Assembly (NCBI RefSeq): GCF_009909185.1
Contig: NZ_JAAAMV010000017.1
Coordinates: 1 to 64,000, forward strand
Reading direction: 5' to 3'
From: Paenibacillus glycinis
Lineage (GTDB): Bacteria; Bacillota; Bacilli; Paenibacillales; Paenibacillaceae
Length of the DNA: 64,000 nt
Shown here piece by piece: positions 26,241 through 40,055 of this stretch (within the stretch, counting starts at the first letter, position 1; each line of letters begins with the position of its first letter). Both the position numbers and the translations under genes were made by a program. The notes under the pieces were generated by a model that ran no database searches, had not been told where the DNA came from, and saw nothing but the letters and a program-made list of their open reading frames with translations.

Positions 26241-27476
26241 ATGGGAGCGATGAACATGCAGCAGGACCAACAACGAGCCCCTTTGTGGACTAGACCGTTT
26301 ATTGCGCTTACGACCTGTTTTTTTCTGTTATTCCTCAGTTTGCAAATGTTATTGTCGTCCTTCCCGGCCTACGTGAAGGACGAGTTCCACGCGGGCAACG
26401 TGCAGGCCAGCCTCGTCACGACGGTATTCGCGCTGGCGGCGATCGTTTCCCGGTTCGCCACGGCCGCGCTCATGCGGCGCGTATCGCGCATGACCTTGCT
26501 GATCGCCGGACTCGCCATCGCCGCCGCGACGACGGCGCTGTACACCGCCGCCGGCTCCTTCGGCGCGTTATTGGCGCTTCGGATCGGCTACGGCATCGGC
26601 TTCGGGATGGCCAGCACGATCCTGCCTACGCTCGTCTCCCGCATCATTCCGCTGCGCAGAATGGGCGAGGGCATCGGATACTTCGGGCTGTCGACGAGCT
26701 TGGCCATGTCCGTCGGGCCGTCGATCGGCTTGAATGTCATGAAGCATGCCGGTTTCGCGCAGCTGACGATGCTTGGATGGGTCGCGGCGGTGCTGATATT
26801 CCCCGTCTTGTGGTTGGCGCGTTCGAAGCGCCAGCCGGCGGACGGCGACCAGCTTCAAGCCTCGGCCAAGCCGGCGGCGGCCAAGCCCGGCTTCAACCGC
26901 AAGCTGCTGTTTCCCGTGCTGCTGAACGTTCTGCTGTCGATCACGTACAGCGGTCTCCTTAGCTTTCTCGCGTTGTTCGGCGATTATGTGCATATCGAAC
27001 AGGTCGGACTGTTCTTCCTGTTCAATGCGATCACGATCATTCTCGTTCGTCCGTTCTCCGGGCGGATCTTCGATAAACGGGGCCATGCGGCCGTGCTCCT
27101 TCCCGCCGGCTTGTCCGTGATGCTCAGCATGGTACTCCTCTCGAACGCGCATGCCATGCCGATGCTCATCGTGTCGGCGCTCTTCTACGGTCTTGGCTTC
27201 GGCGCGATCCAGCCGACGATCCAAGCGTGGATGCTTCGCTCATCGACGCCGGAGCAGTACGGGGCGGCGAACGGCATGTTTTACAACTCGACGGATTTCG
27301 GCGTCGCGCTGGGGGCGATTATTCTGGGCGCCGTGTCCGCGGCTACGAATTATTCCGTGATGTATCGTTATTCGGCGGCCTGCATGGCCGTTTTCGTTAT
27401 CCTCGGCGCCTGGCAGTACCTCGCGTCCGCGAAGCGGCGCAAGCGGGCTTCGGCCGGCGCGGCCGTCGGCATGTAA
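26241..27476 (+). CDS. MFS efflux transporter
   Basis: A 411-residue, 12-segment major facilitator of the DHA1-like group. The conserved motif A loop is recognisable after TM2 (SRFATAALMRRVSRM). A hydrophilic central loop (about residues 195-220, SKRQPADGDQLQASAKP) separates the two halves. It is co-transcribed with the MarR repressor. The substrate is unknown; efflux of a toxic compound is the likely role given the regulator. ATG 26250 is an alternative start six to nine residues... downstream of 26241 with GGGAGCG before it. Confidence 0.87.
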   Translation: MGAMNMQQDQQRAPLWTRPFIALTTCFFLLFLSLQMLLSSFPAYVKDEFHAGNVQASLVTTVFALAAIVSRFATAALMRRVSRMTLLIAGLAIAAATTALYTAAGSFGALLALRIGYGIGFGMASTILPTLVSRIIPLRRMGEGIGYFGLSTSLAMSVGPSIGLNVMKHAGFAQLTMLGWVAAVLIFPVLWLARSKRQPADGDQLQASAKPAAAKPGFNRKLLFPVLLNVLLSITYSGLLSFLALFGDYVHIEQVGLFFLFNAITIILVRPFSGRIFDKRGHAAVLLPAGLSVMLSMVLLSNAHAMPMLIVSALFYGLGFGAIQPTIQAWMLRSSTPEQYGAANGMFYNSTDFGVALGAIILGAVSAATNYSVMYRYSAACMAVFVILGAWQYLASAKRRKRASAGAAVGM

Positions 27477-27510
27477 AGCGGTTTGGTTTGCCCGCATGTC
27501 CGCACGACGC

Positions 27511-27543
27511 AAAAAGACCCTTCAGAACCGGAGGGTCTTTTTG
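27511..27543. terminator. Bidirectional terminator
   Basis: AAAAAGACCCTTC and GAGGGTCTTTTT form a stem around AGAACCG with T-runs on both strands. It ends the MFS operon; the cupin operon arriving from the right stops at 27580, so it may serve both. Confidence 0.8.
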
Positions 27544-27579
27544 GCATTCGGGCGAGATGCGGGGGGACATCCGCGCCGA

Positions 27580-28761
27580 TTAACGCGCCGGGTATTTCAC
27601 GACCGGCCATTTGACTTTCCGCAGCGAACCCATCAGCTCCGGCGAGGCGTTCAGGTTGTCTTTCACGAGCTGATACGGCGTCAAAGCCATCCACTGGTTC
27701 AGGGAAATGTCCTCGAACCGCGGCGCTTTGAACATTTCCAGGAACCAGAGCGTGTCCTTGCCCGTGTTCTGCACGTAATGGCCCATCGCGAACGGCACGT
27801 AGCCGACGTCGCCGGCGCGGTAATCGAAGGTTCTGGCGATGCCGTTCCCGGCAAACACCGTCATGCGGCCTTGGCCGGACAAATAATACTGCCACTCGTC
27901 GTTATTGGGATGCCAGTGCAGCTCGCGCATCGCGCCGGGCTTGATCTCGACGAGCGCCGCGGCGATCGTCTTGGCGATCGGGAAGTTGCTGGAATCCGTG
28001 ATCCGAACCGAACCGCCGGGCGTGACGATCGGCTCCTGCGCGAGCATGGAATGCTTGAACGACAGCGGCACGGTGCCGTAAGGCGACTGCACCTCTTGGC
28101 TTTCCAGCGAGCCCGGCACTTTATCCTGAAAGATATACACCTGGCCCTTCGGGATACCGTCGAAAGCATTCACGGGAACGCCGAAATTGGCGGCGAGCAC
28201 GTCCTTGGGCGTATGGGCGAACCAGTCCGAGATCGTGAGCGTGTTCAGGTCCGAGAAATTGCCGTCGTCGAACACGAGCAGAAATTCGCAGCCGCCCTCC
28301 AGCGCCTGGATCGAATGCGGGAGGCCGGCCGGAAAATACCATAAATCGCCCTGCTCGATGTCGGCGATAAAGTTGCGGCCCTGCCAATCCACGGACGTGA
28401 CGCGGGCGCAGCCCCATATCATGAAGGCCCATTCGGCCTGCTGATGCCAATGCAGCTCGCGCACGCCGCCGGGAAGAAGGCTCATGTTGACGCCCGCTAG
28501 CGTCGTGGCGATCGGCAGGTCGCGAGCGGTGATTTCCCTGGACCAACCGCCTTTGTTCAGCTGCATATGCGTGTCGGAGAACGCGAACTTCATGTTCGGC
28601 AGCAGCCCGTTATCCGTAACGGGGGGAACGAGCATGTTCGGATTTTCCTTGTCGCGCATAATGTCGCGCGGACCGAAGTCCGGACCGCCGAAGCCGTCGC
28701 TCATCCGGATCGGCTGCGGGATGAATTCCGTCTTCGCGCCGTTAGGTTGATCAAGTGCCAT
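27580..28761 (-). CDS. Oxalate decarboxylase-family bicupin with variant lid
   Basis: A 393-residue two-cupin manganese protein that aligns with Bacillus subtilis OxdC with a constant offset of nine residues. Both metal sites are complete: His104, His106, Glu110 and His149, and His282, His284, Glu289 and His328. The domain-2 glutamate Glu342 and arginines Arg101 and Arg279 are also kept. The N-terminal lid, SENS in OxdC, is here Ser170-Asp171-Leu172-Asn173, so the key glutamate is replaced by aspartate; oxalate decarboxylation, oxalate oxidation or another carboxylate are all possible. There is no signal peptide, as in the spore-coat paralogue OxdD. ATG 28761 has AAAGGAGG eight bases upstream. 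It is 14 bases after the single-cupin gene. Confidence 0.88.
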   Translation of the reverse strand: MALDQPNGAKTEFIPQPIRMSDGFGGPDFGPRDIMRDKENPNMLVPPVTDNGLLPNMKFAFSDTHMQLNKGGWSREITARDLPIATTLAGVNMSLLPGGVRELHWHQQAEWAFMIWGCARVTSVDWQGRNFIADIEQGDLWYFPAGLPHSIQALEGGCEFLLVFDDGNFSDLNTLTISDWFAHTPKDVLAANFGVPVNAFDGIPKGQVYIFQDKVPGSLESQEVQSPYGTVPLSFKHSMLAQEPIVTPGGSVRITDSSNFPIAKTIAAALVEIKPGAMRELHWHPNNDEWQYYLSGQGRMTVFAGNGIARTFDYRAGDVGYVPFAMGHYVQNTGKDTLWFLEMFKAPRFEDISLNQWMALTPYQLVKDNLNASPELMGSLRKVKWPVVKYPAR

Positions 28762-28775
28762 GCGCATAGCCTCCT

Positions 28776-29477
28776 TTATCCGTTGAAGTTGCCGTAGTCC
28801 CAGCCGTTGCCGATCACGGGCGCGGGGAACTGCGGATATCCGTAAGCAGGCTGCTCCCGCTGTCCGTAAGGCTTCTGCGGATAATGGGCGCCGTGTTGCT
28901 GCGCGTGGGGAGGCGTCGCCGCGGCTCCCGCGACTTGGCCGGGCTTGCAGCCGACCGGCGGTCCGATGACGACCGTTTGGGTAATGGGGGCCACCGCCGC
29001 TTTCCAAGCGGCTTCGTCGAGGCAGTAGGTATGGGCGTACACGCTTGCCGGGGTCAAACGGAGGAGATCCGAACCGGGGATGAATTCCGGCACCGGCGCG
29101 TCGAATATGGCGAGCAAGTGGGTATTGTCGACCGTGGCGATCTCGTAATGCCACCAGCCCTGCGGCACGTTCGCCACTTGGCCCGGCTGGATGGGGAAGT
29201 TAAGCAATTTTTTCGTGAAGGGGTTGATCAGCGAGACGACGGCCGCGCCGCTGATGCAGAAGACGAGCTCGGAGGCGTTCTGATGATAATGCGGCTCGAC
29301 GACGTTGCCGGTGCTGAGGTAGATGTCGAGCAGCGACACGTTGCCGAGCGTATTCAGCTGTCCGATGCCGAGCGCGTTGATATAATTGCGCGAATCCTTC
29401 GTGTAAAAGTTGTTGTTTTTGAGATCATAGGTGAACTGCACGTTCGGAGCGGTGTAATCCATATAGGACACTGCCAT
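28776..29477 (-). CDS. Cupin-domain protein, likely spore-associated
   Basis: A 233-residue protein with one cupin domain and a low-complexity tail. Cupin motif 1 is seen in [18 protein letters not shown] (His/His/Glu ligands) and motif 2 in PQGWWHYE. The tail from about residue 180 is rich in Gly, Pro, Gln, His and Tyr (contains [16 protein letters not shown]), the kind of tail found on coat proteins. No signal peptide. It is the first gene of an operon with the bicupin and lies behind a SigK-like promoter, so expression in the mother cell is inferred. AGGCAGGAG precedes the start at 29477. Confidence 0.75.
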   Translation of the reverse strand: MAVSYMDYTAPNVQFTYDLKNNNFYTKDSRNYINALGIGQLNTLGNVSLLDIYLSTGNVVEPHYHQNASELVFCISGAAVVSLINPFTKKLLNFPIQPGQVANVPQGWWHYEIATVDNTHLLAIFDAPVPEFIPGSDLLRLTPASVYAHTYCLDEAAWKAAVAPITQTVVIGPPVGCKPGQVAGAAATPPHAQQHGAHYPQKPYGQREQPAYGYPQFPAPVIGNGWDYGNFNG

Positions 29478-29523
29478 TTTTTTCTCCTGCCTTTCTATCC
29501 ATATAGGCTCTTGCCTGACGCCA

Positions 29524-29551
29524 TAGTGTATGTTGCTGGGCGGTTGCGGGT
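29524..29551 (-). promoter_or_regulatory. SigK-like promoter of the cupin operon
   Basis: On the minus strand AC (29551-29550), a 17-base spacer and CATACACTA (29532-29524) match the late mother-cell consensus AC-N17-CATANNNTA. The expected transcript start is about 40 bases before the first cupin gene. Confidence 0.45.
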
Positions 29552-29650
29552 GCGGCATCGGCCGGCGATAAAATGGCGCGATTTGGCACAAGCTAAATTG
29601 CCGGGTTCGCAATGCCGTAAGACAACGTCCCGGCGGAAAGAGGACACGCG

Positions 29651-31003
29651 ATGAATAAGAAGACCGTACGCGGCCTGTTGCGGCAAGGGCTTCGAGTCGC
29701 GATCGTGGCGAGCGGCTTTTGTTTGCTGGCTCTTCCGGCTTCGGCCGGAGGAGGCGGAAAGTCGGCCGGAGCGGCCAGCCGAGCGATCCCGTCTCAACAT
29801 ATATCGGAGCAGGCGGCCTTCGTCCGAGGAGGCGCGTTATGGGTGAAGGAGCGGGGAAGCGAACGCCGATTGACGGAAGCCGGGGGTTATGCGCGCAACC
29901 CGGCCTGGTCCCCGGACGGCAGATGGATCGCCTATAATGCCGGGGAAGACGAACGGCAGTTATGGGTGGTGGAAGCCGGCACCGGGAAGCGTCATCTGGC
30001 TGCCCCCGAAGGCGGAAGCCGGTTCTTATGGTCTCCGGCGCGGAATAGATTGGCGTACCTGAGCGACGGGAAGCTTCGCATGGTCGGGGCGGAAGAAGGC
30101 GACGAGCCTGCGGATATCGCGGCCGATATCGGGAATTTCGGCTGGCTCCCCGACGGAAGCGGCTTCATCGTCTCGTCGGCCGCGCAGCTGCTGCCGGAGG
30201 GATGGACGCCCGTGCGGATCAGCCGCATCCTGCTGCCCGGTGGAAGCTCGGATCCGGTTCAGGAGGAGCCGCTGCACGTTCTGCCGAAACAAATCGGCGA
30301 CCAGATCGTCGTGGGCACGACCGGATTCAAATGGTCCGGAAGCGGGGAATGGGTCGCCTTTCTCGCGATTCCGACCGCCTCGTTGTCGGCGGACGCCAAC
30401 ACGCTGTGCGTGTTATCGGCGGACGGCCGATCGTTCCTCCCCTTCGATTCCATGGCGCATAACGAGCGATGGTTCGAGTGGTCGCCGAAGTCGCCCGCGC
30501 CCGCCGGAGACCGGTTGGCGTACATTGCCGGCATCGGCAGGGATGCGACCTCGAACAAACGGCTCAAGGTGACGCCGGTTCCCTCGCTGCGGCCGGTCGT
30601 CTATACGCCGGACGGCTTCGTCGATCAGAATCCGGCCTGGTACGGCGACGGGTCGATCGTCGTCTCCCGCGCCAAGGAAGGCGCCTGGGCGGGAGATCAC
30701 GGCAAGAGGCCGATGCCGTTTCTCGTGCAGGCGGACTTGTCCGGCGGCAGACAAACGGCGATCGCCAAACCGGGCGGAGGAAGGGGGGATTTCAGCCCGG
30801 AACGGTTGACGGGAGCCGCGCTTGGCTGGGTTCGCTCCGACCGGACCGTCTCCGACGTGCTGGTCGCGAAGTCCGCGGCCGAGGCCAAGAACGCGCGGCC
30901 GTGGATCAAGGGGATCGACGCCGGCGATAATTTCTACGAGCAGTGGAATTGGCTGCCGGTGCTGCGCTTCTACTCGCCCGAGCGTGCAGGCCCGCAGCGA
31001 TAG
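29651..31003 (+). CDS. Secreted beta-propeller (TolB/PD40-like) protein
   Basis: A 450-residue exported protein. The signal peptide is at residues 1-32, probably cleaved after PASA. The body has repeated WD40-like/PD40 blades, clearest in ARNPAWSPDGRWIAYNAG and later NPAWYGDGSIVVSRAK, with weaker copies between (FLWSPARNRLAYLSDG). No enzymatic motif is seen, and no membrane anchor, so it may be a wall- or glycan-bound scaffold. It is divergent from the cupin operon and convergent with the collagen-like gene, separated from it by a strong shared terminator. Confidence 0.8.
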   Translation: MNKKTVRGLLRQGLRVAIVASGFCLLALPASAGGGGKSAGAASRAIPSQHISEQAAFVRGGALWVKERGSERRLTEAGGYARNPAWSPDGRWIAYNAGEDERQLWVVEAGTGKRHLAAPEGGSRFLWSPARNRLAYLSDGKLRMVGAEEGDEPADIAADIGNFGWLPDGSGFIVSSAAQLLPEGWTPVRISRILLPGGSSDPVQEEPLHVLPKQIGDQIVVGTTGFKWSGSGEWVAFLAIPTASLSADANTLCVLSADGRSFLPFDSMAHNERWFEWSPKSPAPAGDRLAYIAGIGRDATSNKRLKVTPVPSLRPVVYTPDGFVDQNPAWYGDGSIVVSRAKEGAWAGDHGKRPMPFLVQADLSGGRQTAIAKPGGGRGDFSPERLTGAALGWVRSDRTVSDVLVAKSAAEAKNARPWIKGIDAGDNFYEQWNWLPVLRFYSPERAGPQR

Positions 31004-31049
31004 AATCCGGTGCGTTCGCCGATCATGGCGCATTCGCCCGAATACAGGG

Positions 31050-31085
31050 AAGGCTGCCAAGGGAATCCCTTGGCAGCCTTTTTGC
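31050..31085. terminator. Bidirectional terminator
   Basis: AAGGCTGCCAAGGG pairs perfectly with its complement around AAT, followed by TTTTTGC. It lies between the convergent propeller and collagen-like genes. Confidence 0.85.
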
Positions 31086-31106
31086 TTTGCCGAAAACGGA
31101 CCTGAT

Positions 31107-36372
<5,266 letters not shown>

Positions 36373-36395
36373 TTCACCACTCCCCTCGAATCATG

Positions 36396-36423
36396 GAATA
36401 TTGAAAGTTATGAGCCATAAAGT
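36396..36423 (+). promoter_or_regulatory. SigE-like promoter of the methyltransferase operon
   Basis: GAATATT (36396-36402), 13 bases and CATAAAGT (36416-36423) resemble the SigE consensus with one -10 mismatch and a spacer one base short. It interlocks with the opposing promoter on the other strand. Confidence 0.42.
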
Positions 36424-36433
36424 AGTAATATTC
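36405..36433 (-). promoter_or_regulatory. SigE-like promoter of the glycosyltransferase/collagen operon
   Basis: On the minus strand GAATATT (36433-36427), 14 bases and CATAACTT (36412-36405) resemble the early mother-cell consensus kmATATT-N14/15-CATACAnT, with a perfect -35 and a -10 two positions off. Confidence 0.45.
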
Positions 36434-36454
36434 TCGAAATCGGGAGGGAAAGGC

Positions 36455-37306
36455 ATGCCTTGTCCGCTTTGCGCCGCCGCCGATTCCCGCCTGTTCGCGG
36501 TCTACGAGCGCCATAAGCTGGAGACTTGCGCAAGCTGCGGACTCGTCTACCAAGATCCGGGCAAGCTGCGCGGCGGCGCTTCCCTTATTGAAGAGATCTA
36601 CGACGAGGCTTGGGTAGCCATGCGCGAGCAGTACGGGCATTTCACTTTCATGAATCACGCGGTCTTTAATGCGCTCCTGCTCGACATGGTTGCGCCGGCG
36701 AAAGGGAAGCTCCTGGAAATCGGGTCCGGGACGGGAGAGTTCTTGTATATGGCGCGCTGCGGCGGGTGGGATGTCGTCGGCATCGAACCGTCGGCGGCGG
36801 CGTGCGCGTACGCATCCGCCAAATACGGCCTGCCGCTGAACCGGTCGCCGTGGAACCGGGAGCTTGCCGCGAGCGGCGGCCCGTATCAGGCCATCGCGGC
36901 CTGGCACGTGCTCGAGCATCTCGATCAACCGGTCGCGTTCATGCGCGAGGCCGCATCGCTGCTGTCGCCGGACGGAGTCATCGCGTTCAGCGTGCCGAAC
37001 CGGCGGTCGCTCATGAACATGCTTCACGGCATGCGATCCGCGCTGTATGCCGAGGTCGACCATCTGTGCCATTTCGATCTCGCGAACATCCGGCAATTGG
37101 CTTCTGCTGCCGGTATAGGCATCCGCATGTTGTTCACCCGCCAATACGTGCACGGCTTCGAGGACTTGCTGGCGGCGCACCCCGTCTTCGCCGGCTTGTC
37201 CTTGGAACAAAGAATGGGCCTGATCGCGCGCCTTCAAGGCGAAGGCGCCGGCCATGAAATCGTATGCGCGGCGTACAAGGCGCCGGAAGGGAGCGCGATA
37301 ACGTGA
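36455..37306 (+). CDS. Class I SAM-dependent methyltransferase with N-terminal zinc ribbon
   Basis: A 283-residue protein. A CxxC...CxxC ribbon (MPCPLC and CASC within the first 35 residues) precedes a Rossmann methyltransferase domain with motif I LLEIGSGTGEFLY and the acidic GIEPS strand end. The motif HVLEHLDQP follows. This architecture is common in sugar C- or O-methyltransferases of surface-polysaccharide clusters. ATG 36455 has GGGAGGGAA in front and fits the predicted promoter; an upstream ATG at 36410 would lie inside it. Its stop overlaps the next gene's GTG start. Confidence 0.85.
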   Translation: MPCPLCAAADSRLFAVYERHKLETCASCGLVYQDPGKLRGGASLIEEIYDEAWVAMREQYGHFTFMNHAVFNALLLDMVAPAKGKLLEIGSGTGEFLYMARCGGWDVVGIEPSAAACAYASAKYGLPLNRSPWNRELAASGGPYQAIAAWHVLEHLDQPVAFMREAASLLSPDGVIAFSVPNRRSLMNMLHGMRSALYAEVDHLCHFDLANIRQLASAAGIGIRMLFTRQYVHGFEDLLAAHPVFAGLSLEQRMGLIARLQGEGAGHEIVCAAYKAPEGSAIT

Positions 37307-38427
37307 TCGGCATCAGCTTATGTTTGATCGTGAAGAACGAGGAGGAGGTGCTCGCCCGATGCTTGGAATCCGTAAAAGCCGCCGTCGACGAGATCGTCAT
37401 CGTGGACACGGGCTCGACGGATTCGACCAAGGCCATCGCCGCGAGGTACACGAACTGCGTGCATGATTTTGAATGGATCGACGATTTCGCGGCCGCGCGC
37501 AATTTCGCCTTCGGCAAAGCAACCTCCTCGCATATCCTGTGGCTGGACGCGGACGACGTGTTTCTGGAAGAAGACCTGCAGAAGCTGCTGGCGCTCAAAA
37601 GCACGCTGCCGCCGGACACCGATGCGGTCTCCATGCACTATCATTTGGCCAGGGACGAATACGGTAACGTTACCAGCTCGCTGCGCCGCAACCGGCTGGT
37701 CAATCGGATGCGCGGATTTCGCTGGATCGGCGCCGTGCATGAATATTTGCAGGTAATCGGCACGCCCATCGCGGCGGATATCGCCGTCACGCATGCCAGC
37801 CTGCGGCACGACGGCGACCGGAATTTGCGCATTTACGAACGGCGGCTCGGGCATGGCGAAGCATTCGGTCCGCGGGACCTGTATTATTACGCCAACGAAT
37901 TGAACGACCATGCCCGCTACGAGCAGGCGATCGCCTATTACAGCCGGTTCCTCCAGACCGGCGAGGGCTGGGTGGAGGACAACATCGCCGCCTGCGGGAA
38001 AATATCCGACTGCTACGCCGCGCTCGGCGTGAAGGAGCTGACGCTGGAATACGCGCTGCGGTCCTTCAAGTACGGCAGCCCGAGGCCGGATGCTTGCTGC
38101 CGCATCGGATACTGGCATCTGCAGGAGGGCAATTACGCGACGGCGGCCTACTGGTACGAAGCGGCCGCGAACGCGCCGAAGCTCGATCAAGCCTGGTCGC
38201 TGCAAAACATGTCCTGCTCGACGTGGCTGCCCCATCTGCAGCTCTGCGTCTGCTACGACAAGCTCGGCGATTACGCGACAGCGTACGCGCACAACGAACG
38301 CGCGCGGGCTTATCGTCCCGACGACGCCTCGGTGCTGCATAATAAATCGTATTTGGAAGCCGTGTTGAAGCTGCCCGGCGCATCGCCGGCGACCTCCGGC
38401 TCGATCCATGAGGAGGTCTCGTTATGA
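37303..38427 (+). CDS. GT2 glycosyltransferase with TPR tail (SunS-like)
   Basis: A 374-residue protein. The N-terminal ~220 residues are a GT2 domain (SLCLIVKNEEEVLARCL, VDTGSTDSTK, and the DxD motif in LWLDADDVF). The rest is helical repeats of the TPR type (YEQAIAYYSRFL, NYATAAYWYEAA, DYATAYAHNERA). This arrangement is that of SunS-like peptide glycosyltransferases and of enzymes adding the first sugar to surface proteins. I use GTG 37303, preceded by GGGAGCG, overlapping the previous stop; the next gene overlaps its end by four bases. It is the best candidate for starting the glycan on the collagen-like protein. Confidence 0.85.
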   Translation: MIGISLCLIVKNEEEVLARCLESVKAAVDEIVIVDTGSTDSTKAIAARYTNCVHDFEWIDDFAAARNFAFGKATSSHILWLDADDVFLEEDLQKLLALKSTLPPDTDAVSMHYHLARDEYGNVTSSLRRNRLVNRMRGFRWIGAVHEYLQVIGTPIAADIAVTHASLRHDGDRNLRIYERRLGHGEAFGPRDLYYYANELNDHARYEQAIAYYSRFLQTGEGWVEDNIAACGKISDCYAALGVKELTLEYALRSFKYGSPRPDACCRIGYWHLQEGNYATAAYWYEAAANAPKLDQAWSLQNMSCSTWLPHLQLCVCYDKLGDYATAYAHNERARAYRPDDASVLHNKSYLEAVLKLPGASPATSGSIHEEVSL

Positions 38428-39107
38428 GTCGGGCGGAAAGCGGCGCGGCAGGGCCGGGCGATCCGCACGCGGCCCGCTTCTTCACGGCTTCCGACGAGCG
38501 GGCGGACACGTTCGTGTTTCCGCTTCCCGTTCCGTGGTGGAGCAGGCCTTACGAATACGCGTGGTGCGCCGGCTTCGCGCATCCGGACGACGTCGCGCTC
38601 GACGCGGCGTGCGGCATCTCGCATCCGTTCAAGTTTTATTTGGCCGACCGGTGCAGGGAGGCGCATGCGTGCGACTGGGACGCGCGCATCGAATCGGAGA
38701 CGGAGATCCTGCTCGACGTGGTCCGCGATTTCGGCAAGGGGGCCGCGGAAAGCCTGATGCGCTCGTCGAGCATGAGCCGTTTGCGCCGGGCGCATGCCAG
38801 CATCGCGTCGCTGCCGTATCCGGCGAGCCGATTCGATACGATCTTCTGCATTTCGGTGCTGGAGCATTTGTCCGCCGAGGATTTGGCCGCATCGCTCGGG
38901 GAATTCAACCGGACCTTGAAACCGGGCGGGAAGCTCGTGCTGACCTTCGACTTTCCGACGGTGAATCTGACGCGCTTTCGCGGGTTGGCCTTGGGCAACG
39001 GCTTCGATTTTGCGGGGAACTTCGACGAGACGCTCCCTTCCGACGCCGTGTCGTCCGACCTGTGGGGGCGCTTGTACTGCTATCGGGCCGTCCTGCGCAA
39101 ACGTTAG
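38424..39107 (+). CDS. Class I SAM-dependent methyltransferase
   Basis: A 227-residue methyltransferase. Motif I is VALDAACGISHPFKFYL, and a CISVLEHLS motif precedes the late strand KPGGKLVLTFDFP. The N-terminal 45 residues carry aromatic residues (VPWWSRPYEYAW) that may form the acceptor pocket. The start overlaps the glycosyltransferase stop (ATGA). Probably O-methylates a sugar of the glycan assembled by the neighbours. Confidence 0.82.
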   Translation: MSRAESGAAGPGDPHAARFFTASDERADTFVFPLPVPWWSRPYEYAWCAGFAHPDDVALDAACGISHPFKFYLADRCREAHACDWDARIESETEILLDVVRDFGKGAAESLMRSSSMSRLRRAHASIASLPYPASRFDTIFCISVLEHLSAEDLAASLGEFNRTLKPGGKLVLTFDFPTVNLTRFRGLALGNGFDFAGNFDETLPSDAVSSDLWGRLYCYRAVLRKR

Positions 39108-39140
39108 GCGCTCCGTTCGAAGGGGGAGACGAAGGAACCG

Positions 39141-39743
39141 ATGGGATTCGATTACATGGCATACTGGGAGAACAATTACAAGGGCGGCGGTACGTCCGGC
39201 AGCGGCTCGATAGGCGAGTTGGCCGCGTTCAAAGCGGACGTGGTCAACAAGCTCGTCGCGCAGTACGGCATCCGGCGGGTCATGGAATTCGGCTGCGGGG
39301 ACGGTCATCAGCTGTCGCTCATGCAGTATCCGCAGTATCTCGGATTGGACATCTCGCCTTCCGCGATCAGGCTGTGCGCGGAGAAATACGCGGTGGACGG
39401 CTCGAAGAGCTTCATGCTGTACCGGCCGGGGATGTTCGTCAACCGCGGCTTCGTGGAAGCGGATCTGACCGTCTGCCTGGACGTCCTCTACCATATTACG
39501 GACGAGGACGATTACCGGGCGACGCTCCGGGATCTGTTCAGTCCGCGCCCGCGCGTCGTCGTGCTGTACACGAGGCTCACCCGGGACAACGCGCCGCAAG
39601 TGATCGAGACGATTCAGGACCGGGACGTCTTTCACTACTTGGCGGCGATTCAGGATTATTACGTGGAGGAAGTCATCCCGCAGCGGCATAAGGAGCTGTC
39701 TTCCGCGGATTTCATCATCCTAAGGCGAACTTCGGACGGCTAG
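39141..39743 (+). CDS. Class I SAM-dependent methyltransferase
   Basis: A 200-residue methyltransferase. It starts MGFDYMAYWENNYKGGGTSG, a start typical of glycan-cluster methyltransferases, and shows motif I VMEFGCGDGHQLSLM, the acidic LGLDISPSAI strand and CLDVLYHITDEDDY. It is the last gene of the four-gene operon and is preceded by GGGGGAGACGAAGGAA. Three methyltransferases in one small cluster suggest a highly methylated glycan. Confidence 0.84.
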   Translation: MGFDYMAYWENNYKGGGTSGSGSIGELAAFKADVVNKLVAQYGIRRVMEFGCGDGHQLSLMQYPQYLGLDISPSAIRLCAEKYAVDGSKSFMLYRPGMFVNRGFVEADLTVCLDVLYHITDEDDYRATLRDLFSPRPRVVVLYTRLTRDNAPQVIETIQDRDVFHYLAAIQDYYVEEVIPQRHKELSSADFIILRRTSDG

Positions 39744-39796
39744 GGGGCCGTTAGCAACAGCGATAGAATAAGAAAGCAACGGCAACATAAAAAGCC

Positions 39797-39836
39797 CAAA
39801 TAGCATCGCGCAGATATCCCCGCGCGATGCTATTTG
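39797..39836. terminator. Strong hairpin after the methyltransferase operon
   Basis: CAAATAGCATCGCGC pairs perfectly with GCGCGATGCTATTTG. The T-rich tract (GGGCTTTTT) is on the minus strand, so termination may be stronger in that direction. Confidence 0.65.
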
Positions 39837-39964
39837 ACTTGCGTATATCCGGCGCCTGCCCACGATCGATGCCGTTTACACCACGCTAGGCGGCCCTGCC
39901 GCATGGCGGGCGGGAAATCATGATGAAGCGCGGAAAAATTTTGGCAGCGACAAAGAAAATAAGA

Positions 39965-40026
39965 TTGACATCGCGGCAGGAACTGAATAAGATAAGTTCA
40001 TAAAGTGAATGAATGAATTATTCACT
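39965..40026 (+). promoter_or_regulatory. Promoter and operator of the TetR-DHA2 operon
   Basis: TTGACA (39965-39970), 17 bases, TAAGAT (39988-39993). Downstream, AGTGAAT (40004-40010) and ATTCACT (40020-40026) form an inverted repeat with a nine-base spacer, suitable for a TetR dimer. Confidence 0.65.
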
Positions 40027-40055
40027 CATATTCAACTGACGGAGGAGAACGACGC

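Larger units (their letters stand above)
39744..40055. other. Intergenic stretch with hairpin, promoter and operator
   Basis: No gene is visible in these 312 bases. They hold the hairpin at 39797-39836 and the promoter and operator of the TetR gene (39965-40026). Confidence 0.7.
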
